Source: Gammaproteobacteria bacterium (lineage in GTDB: Bacteria; Pseudomonadota; Gammaproteobacteria; S012-40). From it: a stretch of 11,834 nucleotides of DNA. The stretch spans positions 1 to 11,834 of the forward strand of contig JALSHN010000330.1 in the NCBI GenBank assembly GCA_026982215.1, given 5' to 3'. The notes below the pieces were generated by a model. It did not search any database and was not told the DNA's origin. It worked only from the letters and a program-made list of their open reading frames with translations. The translations under genes were made by a program, and so were the position numbers. This document shows, piece after piece, positions 1-7,719 of this stretch (position 1 is its first letter; every line of letters starts with the position of its first letter).

Positions 1-546
1 GCTTATGATCGTGAATTCGAGGAATTCGTTGCACGGTATGGGGGTAGGGGAGCCGGAGATTCGGAGTTGCCCAGGTAAGGCGCGCACTCGGGGCGTTGCT
101 GGAGGCACCGGTAAGGGGATGGCCGCACCATGCCCAGCATTTCACAGTGCGGAAGATAGGAGAAAGATAGTGTGCAGCCCTTGTTTGCGGCATTCGAGTT
201 GATAGAGACCTTCCGAAGAAAAGCCCGAAGCGCCGACAGGCAAGCCGCACATGCATAATGCTTCAACAGATCACCGTGGCCAGGAGTAACTCTTTCCTCA
301 CAGGCAGGTGTTTACAAATAGTAGTGTGTCTGGTAATTGGAGAAAGTAGTGCCGTAGAACTTCTAGTGAGCCAATTCAGGTGAGTATGCCCGTTGAGTGG
401 GTGCGTCGAGCCTTGTTGCTGGCGCAAGGGTTCTGTGTCAATAAAGGTACTCCTCTAGAGCTGCGTTACGGTTAAGGCGATGGGAAGTAAACAAACGATA
501 TACTCTTGACAGGACAATCTAAGGTAAGACAATGCTCATTCCCCCA
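1..546. other. Left flank with no recognisable gene
   Basis: This stretch lies downstream of the hsdR stop codon. Short open frames exist, the longest being 87 codons on the minus strand at 3-266, but none resembles a protein I know and none has a convincing ribosome binding site. Several inverted repeats are present: AATTGG (335-340) with CCAATT (371-376), which encloses AGAAAGT/ACTTCT; CCTTG (411-415) with CAAGG (425-429); TGCTGG (97-102) with CCAGCA (134-139). Two GAATTC words lie three bases apart at 13-27. There is no hairpin plus T-run after hsdR, so no intrinsic terminator was assigned. No copy of the tRNA-Asn 3' end is visible here, so this is not shown to be the other end of a tRNA-integrated island. 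Confidence 0.5.
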
Positions 547-3500
547 TCAGGAAGTCACCCAACCACTACACAGCACCTCTGTTTGCTCCAGGACGAGCTC
601 TGTGGCCTTTTCCTGCTTGTCCGGTGGATAGCCATATTTCCTTAGGATGCGTTTGACAAGCACCCTCAATTGGGCCCGGGCACTCTCCCGCTTGCTCCAG
701 TCCACGGTCACGCTCTTGCGCACCCGGTCCACCAACTCCTGGGCGATCTTCTTCAGTGTCTCATCGCCGAGGATCTCCACCGCACTTTCGTTGGTGGCCA
801 AGGCGTCGTAGAAGGCGGCTTCGTCCTCGGAGAGCCCCAGTTGCTCACCCCGGCGCTGCGCCTCGCGCATTTCTCTGGCGATGGCGATCAGTTCCTCGAT
901 GACCTGCGCCGCGGCAATGGCACGGTTGTGGTACTTGTTCAACGCTTCTTCCAGCATCTCGGAAAACCTTTTCATCTGCACGACATTCTTCCGCAGCCGC
1001 ACCTTGATTTCGTCTTTGAGTAGCTTTCTGAGCGTTTCCACCGCCAGGTTCTTTTGCGGCAGCGTCCGCACCTCGGCCAAGAACTCCTCCGACAGGATGG
1101 AGATGTCCGGCTTGTCAAGCCCTGCGACCGCGAAGATATCCACCACCTCCTTTCCCGAAACGGCCCTTGAAACCAGTTGTTGCACAGCCGCCTCGATCTC
1201 CTCCGGCGTGCGTTCCCCCTGGCTCACCGTGGCCTTGATCAAGGCCGCCCGGATCTCTTGAAAAAGGCCAACCTCGTCGCGGATGGCCAGTGCCTCCTCG
1301 TGCGGCACCGCCAGGGCAAACGCCTTGGACAGTGCCGCCACGGCCTGCAGATAGCGCTTCTTGCCGTCCTCCTGTCCCAGGATGAACTCCATGGCGTCCG
1401 CGATGCCCTGCATGCGGGTAGCAGCGTCTGCACGGAGCAGGGATCGATAATCGAAGCCGTGCAAAATGCCCTGCACCACCTCGTATTTCTCCTTCATCAC
1501 CGCCACGGCCTCGGCCTGGTCGATGGCCGCACGGCCACGGCCGCCGCTTTCGGCATAGACGGCCAGCGCGCGCTTGAGCGAATCGGCAATCCCCAGATAG
1601 TCCACCACCAACCCCCCAGGCTTGTCGCGGAAGACGCGGTTCACCCGGGCGATGGCCTGCATCAGGTTGTGGCCGCTCATGGGTTTATCGATATACATCG
1701 TATGCAGACAGGGGACGTCGAAGCCGGTGAGCCACATGTCGCGCACGATCACCAGTTGCAACTCGTCGTCGGGGTCCTTGAAGCGTCGGGCGAGCATATC
1801 GCGCGCCGCCTTGTTCCGCACGTGTGGCTGCCATTCTGGCGGGTCGGAGGCAGAGCCGGTCATCACCACCTTGATCTTGCCTTTTGTGTCGTCGTCGCTG
1901 TGCCATTCGGGGCGGAGCGCAGTAATGGCCTTGTACATCTCCACGCAGATGCGCCGGCTCATGCAAACGATCATGCCCTTACCCAAAAGCGCCTCCTGGC
2001 GTCGCTCGAAATGCTCCACTAGGTCCTTGGCCACCAGTCGGATACGCTTTTCGGCCCCGACCAGCGCTTCGAGCGAAGCCCACTTGCTGCGCAGCCGCTG
2101 TTTGCGCGCCTCGTCTTCCTCCGTTTCTGTGATCTCCTCGAATTCCTCGTCCAGCCTGGGCTTCTCAGCTTCGTCGAGCTCGATCTTGGCCAGTCGGCTC
2201 TCGTAATAGATGGGCACCGTGGCACCATCCTCCACGGCCCGCTGGATGTCGTAAATGGAGATGTAGTCCCCAAAGACGGCGCGGGTGTTCTTGTCTTCCT
2301 TCTCAATGGGCGTGCCGGTGAAGCCAATGAAGGAGGCGTTGGGCAGCGCGTCGCGCATGTGACGGGCGAAACCGTCGATGAAGTCATACTGGCTGCGGTG
2401 GGCTTCATCGGCGATGACCACGATGTTGCGCCGCTTAGAAAGCAATGGATAGGTATCGCCCTTGTTCTCAGGGAAGAACTTCTGGATGGTGGTGAAGATC
2501 ACCCCGCCGGAGGCCACCTTTAGCAGTTCACGCAGATGGGTTCGGCTCTCCGCCTGGACCGGGGTCTGGCGCAGGATCTGCCGATTGGCCGCGAAGGTGG
2601 AAAAGAGCTGGTTGTCAAGGTCGTTGCGGTCGGTGATCACGACGATGGTGGGGTTTCCCATCGCCGGGTGACGAATGACCTTGCTGGCGTAAAACACCAT
2701 GGAGAGGCTCTTGCCTGATCCCTGGGTGTGCCAGACGACCCCGGCCCGACGGTCGCCGAATCGGGTTTTATACTCTGCCTTTTGTTCGGCCACCCGGAAA
2801 GGATCGGCGGCTTCGGCTTCGACAAATCGCGCATAGCGCGCATCAGGCGCCGCTTCGATGCCGCAGGCGATCAGCGTAGAAGCCAGCGCCTGGTTTACGG
2901 CGTGGTATTGATGATAGCCCGCTGCCTTCTTGGCGATGCTGGCAGTACCACCACCATTGTCCTCAAAAGTGATGAAGTTCACCACGTAGTCCTGAAAACG
3001 GGCAGGCGCGAGCATGCCACGGATCAAGGTTACAAGCCCAGGCTGCACCACGCCTTCGCGCTGCTTTTCATTGCCCGGCTCGCGGTAGAGGTCGGTGCCG
3101 TCGATGGTCCGCCAGGGCATGAAACGGTCCCAGCCGGAGGTGATGGTGCCGAAGCGCGCTTGCATGCCGTCGGAGATGACGAGGATCGCGTTGTAGGCGA
3201 ACAGCGAGGGGATCTCCTGCTTGTAGGTCTGCAACTGGTTGAAGGCCTGGCGGAGCGTGGCCTGTTCAGCCCCGGGATTTTTCAGTTCGATGACTGCCAG
3301 CGGTAACCCGTTGAGAAACAATACAATGTCCGGGCGCCGCTCGTGTTTGTTCTCGATCACGGTGAACTGGTTGACCGCCAGCCAATCGTTGTTTTCGGGA
3401 TGTTCCACGTCCAGCAGCCACACCTTGCCGTGCCGCTCGCCTTCCGCCCCCATCCATGAGACGTCCACACCGTCGGTGAGCATCTGGTGGAAGCGGCGGT

Positions 3501-3765
3501 TGTTCTCGATTAGCGCCGGGCTTTCCAGCGTTAGCACCTGGCGCAGGGCTTCCTCGATGGCTGCGTCTGGCATGTCCGGATTGATGCGTTCCAGCGCGGC
3601 GCGCAGCCTGCCCACCAGCACCACATCGCCGTAGTTGGCCGCCGCTTCCCGTTCCGGGCGTGGGCTGTCGAAGGCAATGTCCGGGCCGAAGGCTACCTGC
3701 CAGCCCAGGGCCTGGAGTTCATCCAGAGCCATCTGTTCGATGGCGTTTTCAGAGAGATTGGTCAT
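547..3765 (-). CDS. hsdR: Type I restriction enzyme R subunit (HsdR)
   Basis: Restriction subunit of a Type I R-M complex. It uses ATP to pull DNA past the bound HsdM/HsdS complex and cuts at distant positions. The 1072-residue protein has the normal length and domain order. The N-terminal HSDR_N nuclease domain has the PD-(D/E)xK residues D146, E160 and K162 (RPDIVLF, then IELK). The SF2 motor follows: Walker A TQGSGKS at 347-353, DEAH at 453-456, FTGTP at 482-486 and motif VI QAIARVNR at 703-710. The C-terminal helical region matches the PF11867/DUF3387 style, ending with VDWSKRE at 1021-1027 and a basic helix; in this family the C-terminus is thought to contact the methyltransferase core. 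All key residues are present, so the gene appears intact. The ATG overlaps the end of the Abi_C-like gene by 17 bases, which suggests coupled translation. It is the last gene of the operon. Confidence 0.97.
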   Translation of the reverse strand: MTNLSENAIEQMALDELQALGWQVAFGPDIAFDSPRPEREAAANYGDVVLVGRLRAALERINPDMPDAAIEEALRQVLTLESPALIENNRRFHQMLTDGVDVSWMGAEGERHGKVWLLDVEHPENNDWLAVNQFTVIENKHERRPDIVLFLNGLPLAVIELKNPGAEQATLRQAFNQLQTYKQEIPSLFAYNAILVISDGMQARFGTITSGWDRFMPWRTIDGTDLYREPGNEKQREGVVQPGLVTLIRGMLAPARFQDYVVNFITFEDNGGGTASIAKKAAGYHQYHAVNQALASTLIACGIEAAPDARYARFVEAEAADPFRVAEQKAEYKTRFGDRRAGVVWHTQGSGKSLSMVFYASKVIRHPAMGNPTIVVITDRNDLDNQLFSTFAANRQILRQTPVQAESRTHLRELLKVASGGVIFTTIQKFFPENKGDTYPLLSKRRNIVVIADEAHRSQYDFIDGFARHMRDALPNASFIGFTGTPIEKEDKNTRAVFGDYISIYDIQRAVEDGATVPIYYESRLAKIELDEAEKPRLDEEFEEITETEEDEARKQRLRSKWASLEALVGAEKRIRLVAKDLVEHFERRQEALLGKGMIVCMSRRICVEMYKAITALRPEWHSDDDTKGKIKVVMTGSASDPPEWQPHVRNKAARDMLARRFKDPDDELQLVIVRDMWLTGFDVPCLHTMYIDKPMSGHNLMQAIARVNRVFRDKPGGLVVDYLGIADSLKRALAVYAESGGRGRAAIDQAEAVAVMKEKYEVVQGILHGFDYRSLLRADAATRMQGIADAMEFILGQEDGKKRYLQAVAALSKAFALAVPHEEALAIRDEVGLFQEIRAALIKATVSQGERTPEEIEAAVQQLVSRAVSGKEVVDIFAVAGLDKPDISILSEEFLAEVRTLPQKNLAVETLRKLLKDEIKVRLRKNVVQMKRFSEMLEEALNKYHNRAIAAAQVIEELIAIAREMREAQRRGEQLGLSEDEAAFYDALATNESAVEILGDETLKKIAQELVDRVRKSVTVDWSKRESARAQLRVLVKRILRKYGYPPDKQEKATELVLEQTEVLCSGWVTS

Positions 3766-4909
3766 CGTTGTTTCCGCCTGCGATTGACCGCCGTAACCAA
3801 TCCATAAGCGGCTCGATAGATTGTTCGTTCAAGCCCTCAATGGCAGCCAAGCGAAAAAGGCGCTTCAAGGTCACGCGCACGGCCGCCTGCTCTGGTTCCC
3901 GTTTTGCCCAATCCACCACCGCAAGGTGCTCCATCTCTGCCAGCAGCGTGTTCACGAACCGAAGCACCTGCTGCGCCTGGGCGTCATTTCCGTTAAGCAA
4001 GTTGTGAATCACGAATTCATAAAGAGCTGTTACCTTGTCCCGATACCGTCCCTGATACGCATCGAGCAGTTGTAATCTCGAGGGCTCGGGGGCCGGTTCC
4101 GGCGGGGCCATTGATTCCCCTTCGGTGACGACCTTGGCCGCCTCCGTTTCTTCTTCCACGACAGGCTTGATCTCTTCCTCGCGTTCTGCGGGCGGCACCT
4201 CCCGCAGCGCCTCCAGCACGCTCACATACGCCTGCCGGTCCAGGTGATACAGCAATTCACTGGGTGGCACTCGCAGCTCGATGGCTTCATCCGGTGTCTG
4301 AGCGCCAGCCAGCACCCGTACTACCAGCACGCCTTCCTCCACGTCCACCTCGGCATCCAGAGCGCATCCCGCGTCGATACGCTCGTTCAGGTGCCGGAAG
4401 CGTTCCGGCGGCTCTCTGGTTGTCAGTAGGTTTGGTTCTTTGCCGTCGTAAGCGCTGAGAATCAAGGCGATGACGGAGTCGGCCGACAGCAGATACACCC
4501 GTGCATGGCGACTTGAGATGGCATCGAGAAACCCATCCCTGCCGTGGGCCACGCTGCCGTGCTGGTTGCGCAGTTCGTTCAATCCCTCGGCCAGCTTGTT
4601 GTGCCCCGAGATCACCTTACCCAGCGGCCCCACGCCGCGCCGGTTGCGCAACCCCAGGGCATCCAATACGCAGGAAAGCAGCTCCGTTGTCGTCGGTGTC
4701 GAAGAATCCGGCGGCGTAGCGCCCAACTCGTTGATCACCGTCCAGCAGACAGCCTCCAGGAAGGACTTGGTCAGTTCGATCAGGCTGCTGCCTTCCTCCT
4801 CATAAGTGCGGGCAAGATCGTTGTAATGCTGCTGGAGGTTTTGCGCATCCGGCCAGCGTTCGCAAGCGGCGCGAAAAGCCGGGGCTATGTCGTCCAATGG
4901 ACGGTTCAT
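3749..4909 (-). CDS. Abi_C-like (abortive infection family) protein with HsdR-like C-terminal segment
   Basis: A 386-residue protein between the DUF3800 gene and hsdR. Residues 40-160 resemble the abortive-infection C-terminal (Abi_C, PF14355-like) domain: helices followed by LRNQHGSVAHGRDGF around 113-127. Its RN...H arrangement (R114, N115, H122) recalls HEPN-type RNases, although the R-to-H spacing is seven residues rather than the usual four to six. A middle part (180-235) looks like a beta-rich unit, and 236-278 is an acidic and proline-rich linker. The C-terminal part (about 280-370) is helical and carries VDWAKRE at 332-338 followed by AVRVTLKRLFR, closely resembling the C-terminus of HsdR encoded next door. 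The start follows the DUF3800 stop by one base (TAATATG), with AAGGGGG as ribosome binding site. Function is not established. An infection-triggered RNase acting with the R-M complex is inference. Confidence 0.8.
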   Translation of the reverse strand: MNRPLDDIAPAFRAACERWPDAQNLQQHYNDLARTYEEEGSSLIELTKSFLEAVCWTVINELGATPPDSSTPTTTELLSCVLDALGLRNRRGVGPLGKVISGHNKLAEGLNELRNQHGSVAHGRDGFLDAISSRHARVYLLSADSVIALILSAYDGKEPNLLTTREPPERFRHLNERIDAGCALDAEVDVEEGVLVVRVLAGAQTPDEAIELRVPPSELLYHLDRQAYVSVLEALREVPPAEREEEIKPVVEEETEAAKVVTEGESMAPPEPAPEPSRLQLLDAYQGRYRDKVTALYEFVIHNLLNGNDAQAQQVLRFVNTLLAEMEHLAVVDWAKREPEQAAVRVTLKRLFRLAAIEGLNEQSIEPLMDWLRRSIAGGNNDDQSL

Positions 4910-4910
4910 A

Positions 4911-5804
4911 TTACCCCCTTGCTTTTCTAGGGGCTTTGTCTTCAGGATGCTGAGGCTCGTAGAACCAGAAGTTGATAGGATTTTCAGGTTTTGGGGTCCA
5001 TAGTCCTCGTTTAGATTTTAAGCTAACGCCAAGTCTTTGCTTCTTACACTCAGCATCAAAGTGTTTGAGCACCAGAAATCGTTCCAAAAGTCGTTTAGAG
5101 GTGTTTGTGGCATCCAATTCATTCTCAAACAGCCTTCTTTGAACAGATGTAGCTTCGAGCCATTTCTGATATTCTTCGAACTTGTCCCTTGAAAAAACCG
5201 CTAACCCGGCAAACAAGTCCGCAACCTGAAGGAGCGGATTATCATGCGAAGTTGCTTCAGCGATATCCTCGATACCAAATTCCCTTCGAAGTCGCACAGC
5301 TAACTTTCCACCTGTAAGGAATGAGCGCTCTATCTCTACGCGGGTGCTGACTGCTGATAGGCAATCCTCAACACTTTGCCAATCCATTGCGGTGTGCTCG
5401 TCAGGATAGAGACGCCACACAGCATTGTCCGGCCACCGCATACGTAGGACATTTCGGAACAGGTGATAGTACATGCGTTGCAAATTCTCGATGTCATCGC
5501 GACCTTGAACGTTGTGCCTGCTATCCTGGATATCCCAAACAAGAACATCTATGCGTAGTAGTCTTCTAGAGACATACTTGATCGCAAAGTCGCATAATTT
5601 TATTGCCGCAAACCGTTCCCTCGCGCCTCTAAGGTTGCTCCACTTGAATTCTTTTATTCCTGAGTCGTTCAGTAATTGCCTTAGTTCTTGTGTAAAGCAT
5701 TCCAAATATTCATTTTCTAGGGTAACAAGCCCAAGGCTTCTAAATCGACCTTTGTTCCAGTTTGATTCATCACTGAAACCGATATGGGTGACCTCCATGC
5801 TCAT
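4911..5804 (-). CDS. DUF3800 family protein
   Basis: A 297-residue protein with the hallmarks of DUF3800: an N-terminal beta strand ending in acidic residues (GFSDES, D12 and E13), an acidic DEH around 135-137 and the C-terminal QVADLFAG motif at 193-200 with D196. The family is predicted to have an RNase H-like fold with these acidic residues forming a metal site, but its biochemical role is not settled. DUF3800 genes often sit in mobile or defence regions. The ATG overlaps the hsdS stop (ATGA), with TCTGGAGG seven bases upstream; a second in-frame ATG two codons later is an alternative. The gene is visibly more AT-rich than hsdR and hsdM, which suggests later acquisition. It is accessory to the core R-M genes, and whether it acts with HsdS or the Abi_C-like protein cannot be told from sequence. 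Confidence 0.85.
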   Translation of the reverse strand: MSMEVTHIGFSDESNWNKGRFRSLGLVTLENEYLECFTQELRQLLNDSGIKEFKWSNLRGARERFAAIKLCDFAIKYVSRRLLRIDVLVWDIQDSRHNVQGRDDIENLQRMYYHLFRNVLRMRWPDNAVWRLYPDEHTAMDWQSVEDCLSAVSTRVEIERSFLTGGKLAVRLRREFGIEDIAEATSHDNPLLQVADLFAGLAVFSRDKFEEYQKWLEATSVQRRLFENELDATNTSKRLLERFLVLKHFDAECKKQRLGVSLKSKRGLWTPKPENPINFWFYEPQHPEDKAPRKARG

Positions 5805-7138
5805 AAGACATCCTCCAGAATCTTCTCCACATCCGGCACGCGCAGTTCGCCGGAGATGAGTTTGGGCAGGAGGGTATCGCGAGTTCTTGATAGGGTGCGT
5901 ATTTCTTCCTCAAGGGAGCGGATATTCTCGTCAAGTGGATACACTAATTCTTCAAATAATAGAACGAGGTCGGGCTGGGGAGCAATACTGGGGAGACTTT
6001 GAAACTGCTTCTTGTTGATTGCGCCAAACACTGTACCTTCAGATTCATAACTCTTGAACCATTCACCGAGTGACCGCATTGCATAATATGTGTAGGACCG
6101 ACTACCGGATTTGTGCCGGATCGCAGCAACACCTCGTCCAATGCAACAGGTTTCATACGCCATATTGATATCGCCCACGGGTGCACGAACGCTTACGAGG
6201 GTATCTCCAGCATGTGCAATACGGGTTGGAACAGTGCAATAGACTCGATATGACGGATATCGAAATCCGAAGTCACGCCGGCCCTGGAAAAAGGGAAGGC
6301 CATTACCCTTCTCATTATAAGTTGAGCTAGGAGGAGATTGCCCCATTGTCAAATTGAATTCAGCCCCTATGGTCGCTACCTCCCACCCCTCCGGAATCGG
6401 CCCAAGTTCCGAATCCACGAAGCGGTCGGGGAAGAGGCGCAGGATGTGTTCGGGCAGGCCGAGGGCGTCGGGGTTTTCGCGGTAGTGGGCGGCGCGCTCG
6501 GCGAACTTGTCAGGAATGGAGTTGCTGGCCTTGAGGGCGTTCACCACCACCGGATCGAAGTCCACGAACCAGGATTTGAACAGCGCCTGGGCCATGGCCT
6601 CCAGCGTTTCGTTCATCTTCCGGTTCAGCTCGATCTTGTCGTCCAGCGTGCCGAGGATGTGGGCGATGGCGCGTTGTTCGGGAAGGGGAGGGACTGGCAC
6701 TTCAAAACCGGCAAGTGACTCCGCCGGGACACGTTGTCTGCCAGAACTTCCCGACATTTGGGCTATCGCAAATGATCTGAATTCACTCCATCGTGTTAAA
6801 TAGAACGCAAAATCGTTGTCCGTTACGCCTTCGCGCCCGCGAATAACAATAAACTCTGTCGAGCCGAAAGCCGGTCCATCGTTTTCTTCACTGGGCACAT
6901 ACCGGGCGATCTTTCCGTTTTCGAGGCAAGGGGTTATTCGTGCCATTAAAGTATCGTATGGCTCGAATCTGGAACCTCCACCTGTGAACACACGCGATCC
7001 GGACGGTGAAACCGTTGGTTTGGAAGGATCGAGTGATTGCATATCCACGAATGGATATGTTTCGCCACGGTTGAGGGCAACCCGAGGATTAACCCTCACC
7101 GCCTCCGTGAAAGGCAAATATCTCCACTCACCGCCCAT
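5801..7138 (-). CDS. hsdS: Type I restriction enzyme specificity subunit (HsdS)
   Basis: DNA-recognition subunit that sets the bipartite target of the R-M complex. The 445-residue protein shows the usual layout. TRD1 spans about 1-150, ending in VPVPPLPEQRAIAHILGTLDD. The central conserved helical spacer is about 152-200 (KSWFVDFDPV at 188-197). TRD2 spans about 245-385, starting with LGPIPEGWEVATIGAEF and containing MGQSPPSSTYN. The distal helical repeat is about 390-445, with LLPKLISGELRV at 423-434. The start chosen is the ATG at 7138 (MGGEWRYLPF). It overlaps the preceding gene by 11 bases and has GGAGG nine bases upstream; the open frame runs 34 codons further up, but that part reads antisense to nothing conserved and is the neighbour's coding region in another frame. 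The TRDs are more AT-rich than the conserved spacers, which fits TRD exchange. The stop overlaps the DUF3800 start by four bases. Confidence 0.95.
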   Translation of the reverse strand: MGGEWRYLPFTEAVRVNPRVALNRGETYPFVDMQSLDPSKPTVSPSGSRVFTGGGSRFEPYDTLMARITPCLENGKIARYVPSEENDGPAFGSTEFIVIRGREGVTDNDFAFYLTRWSEFRSFAIAQMSGSSGRQRVPAESLAGFEVPVPPLPEQRAIAHILGTLDDKIELNRKMNETLEAMAQALFKSWFVDFDPVVVNALKASNSIPDKFAERAAHYRENPDALGLPEHILRLFPDRFVDSELGPIPEGWEVATIGAEFNLTMGQSPPSSTYNEKGNGLPFFQGRRDFGFRYPSYRVYCTVPTRIAHAGDTLVSVRAPVGDINMAYETCCIGRGVAAIRHKSGSRSYTYYAMRSLGEWFKSYESEGTVFGAINKKQFQSLPSIAPQPDLVLLFEELVYPLDENIRSLEEEIRTLSRTRDTLLPKLISGELRVPDVEKILEDVL

Positions 7139-7676
7139 AGCCCAGTACCTCCAGATTCTCCTGAATAAGCTGATGTAGTAATTTTCCCTCCTCTCGGTTA
7201 TTTTTTCCCTCAATATAAAATTGAACTTCCTTGCAGCCATTACTGCCTAATCGCAAGAATAACCCAAACCGGTAACGATAATTTTCGTCTTGACCAAAGG
7301 CCAACAGCTTTTCTTCATCGTAGGTGTTTGTTTCTATATCTGCTTTTTTTACTTCAATGACTAAAAGGTTGTCCCGAGTACATCTATGATGAACGATGAT
7401 ATCAGGAAAAATGGTTTTCGCTTCCAAATCATCGGCTTGAATATTATCAAAATTTAGGTTTAATTTCTTGATGTCTCTTCCCAGGCGGTTATACTCACAG
7501 TCTACGTGCCAATGCGGAAATTCCCTCTGAAGGTGTTCGGCCAGTTTATGGGTGATAGAACGTTCATTGGCATTAATTTCAATTAATTCTCTATCATAAC
7601 GGTAAAGATTTACTATTGCAGATATGATTCTACATCGTACATCCTCTAATGAAGGGTAAATATTAATGTTCTCCAT
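7128..7676 (-). CDS. Small PD-(D/E)xK nuclease-like protein with an HsdM-like C-terminal tail
   Basis: A 182-residue protein with a probable PD-(D/E)xK nuclease core: an N-terminal helix with E38 (NERSITHKLAEHL), then FPDIIVHHR with D92 and LLVIEVKK with E108 and K110. The acidic-to-ExK spacing and the preceding hydrophobic strand are typical of stand-alone restriction-like nucleases. I do not recognise a named family, and nuclease activity is inferred. The last residues, ENLEVLGYGR, copy the end of HsdM (KNLEVLGYGE), and this stretch also carries the Shine-Dalgarno sequence and start codon of hsdS. The gene starts with MENINIYPS, nine bases after a GGAGG contained in another copy of the same junction. 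Base composition is the most AT-rich of the operon, arguing for acquisition from elsewhere. It may be a cargo nuclease or an additional effector of the R-M system. Confidence 0.75.
   Translation of the reverse strand: MENINIYPSLEDVRCRIISAIVNLYRYDRELIEINANERSITHKLAEHLQREFPHWHVDCEYNRLGRDIKKLNLNFDNIQADDLEAKTIFPDIIVHHRCTRDNLLVIEVKKADIETNTYDEEKLLAFGQDENYRYRFGLFLRLGSNGCKEVQFYIEGKNNREEGKLLHQLIQENLEVLGYGR
7135..7159 (-). repeat. Junction repeat copy 3 (J3), before hsdS
   Basis: Third copy of a roughly 25-base element with core CTGGAGGTnCTGGGnTATGG. It encodes NLEVLGYG in the upstream frame while supplying GGAGG and the ATG of hsdS nine bases later. Compared with copy 1 at the hsdM end it differs at two of 25 positions. 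The overlap between the two coding regions is 11 bases, the same as at copy 1. Confidence 0.75.
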
Positions 7677-7719
7677 ATCCCACTGCCTCCAGTTTTTTAC
7701 CTATCATTCTGTAATTCAT
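7663..7719 (-). CDS. 18-codon mini-ORF, possible hsdM-tail remnant and translational coupler
   Basis: An 18-residue open frame starts in an ATGA overlap with the PIN gene stop and ends 14 bases inside the nuclease-like gene. Its product ends in KKLEAVGYGEH, matching the HsdM tail KKNLEVLGYGE in the same frame relative to the downstream start codon. It may be a left-over tail of an hsdM-type gene that now carries ribosomes from the PIN gene to the next start. It is too short to judge as a functional peptide. The overlap at both ends supports translation, but this could also be chance readthrough of a Shine-Dalgarno-containing spacer. Confidence 0.4.
   Translation of the reverse strand: MNYRMIGKKLEAVGYGEH
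7673..7697 (-). repeat. Junction repeat copy 2 (J2), before the nuclease-like gene
   Basis: Second and most diverged copy of the junction element. It reads AAACTGGAGGCAGTGGGATA followed by TGG. Over a 27-base comparison with copy 1, extending into GAGAA after the ATG, 22 positions agree. GGAGG again stands nine bases before the ATG, and the LE-VGYG reading frame is kept in the mini-ORF that spans it. Confidence 0.65.

Noticed and set aside
506..533. TTGACA followed by GACAAT at 16-base spacing on the plus strand
   Set aside because: The -10 match is weak, and the only thing downstream is the antisense of hsdR.
1177..2022. Long open frame of 281 codons on the plus strand, opposite hsdR
   Set aside because: It is antisense to the conserved helicase region of hsdR. 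Its translation has no domain-like features, and hsdR has all its motifs in the other strand.
7139..7240. 34-codon upstream extension of hsdS
   Set aside because: It overlaps the neighbour's coding region, lacks HsdS similarity and ignores the well-spaced GGAGG before the ATG at 7138.
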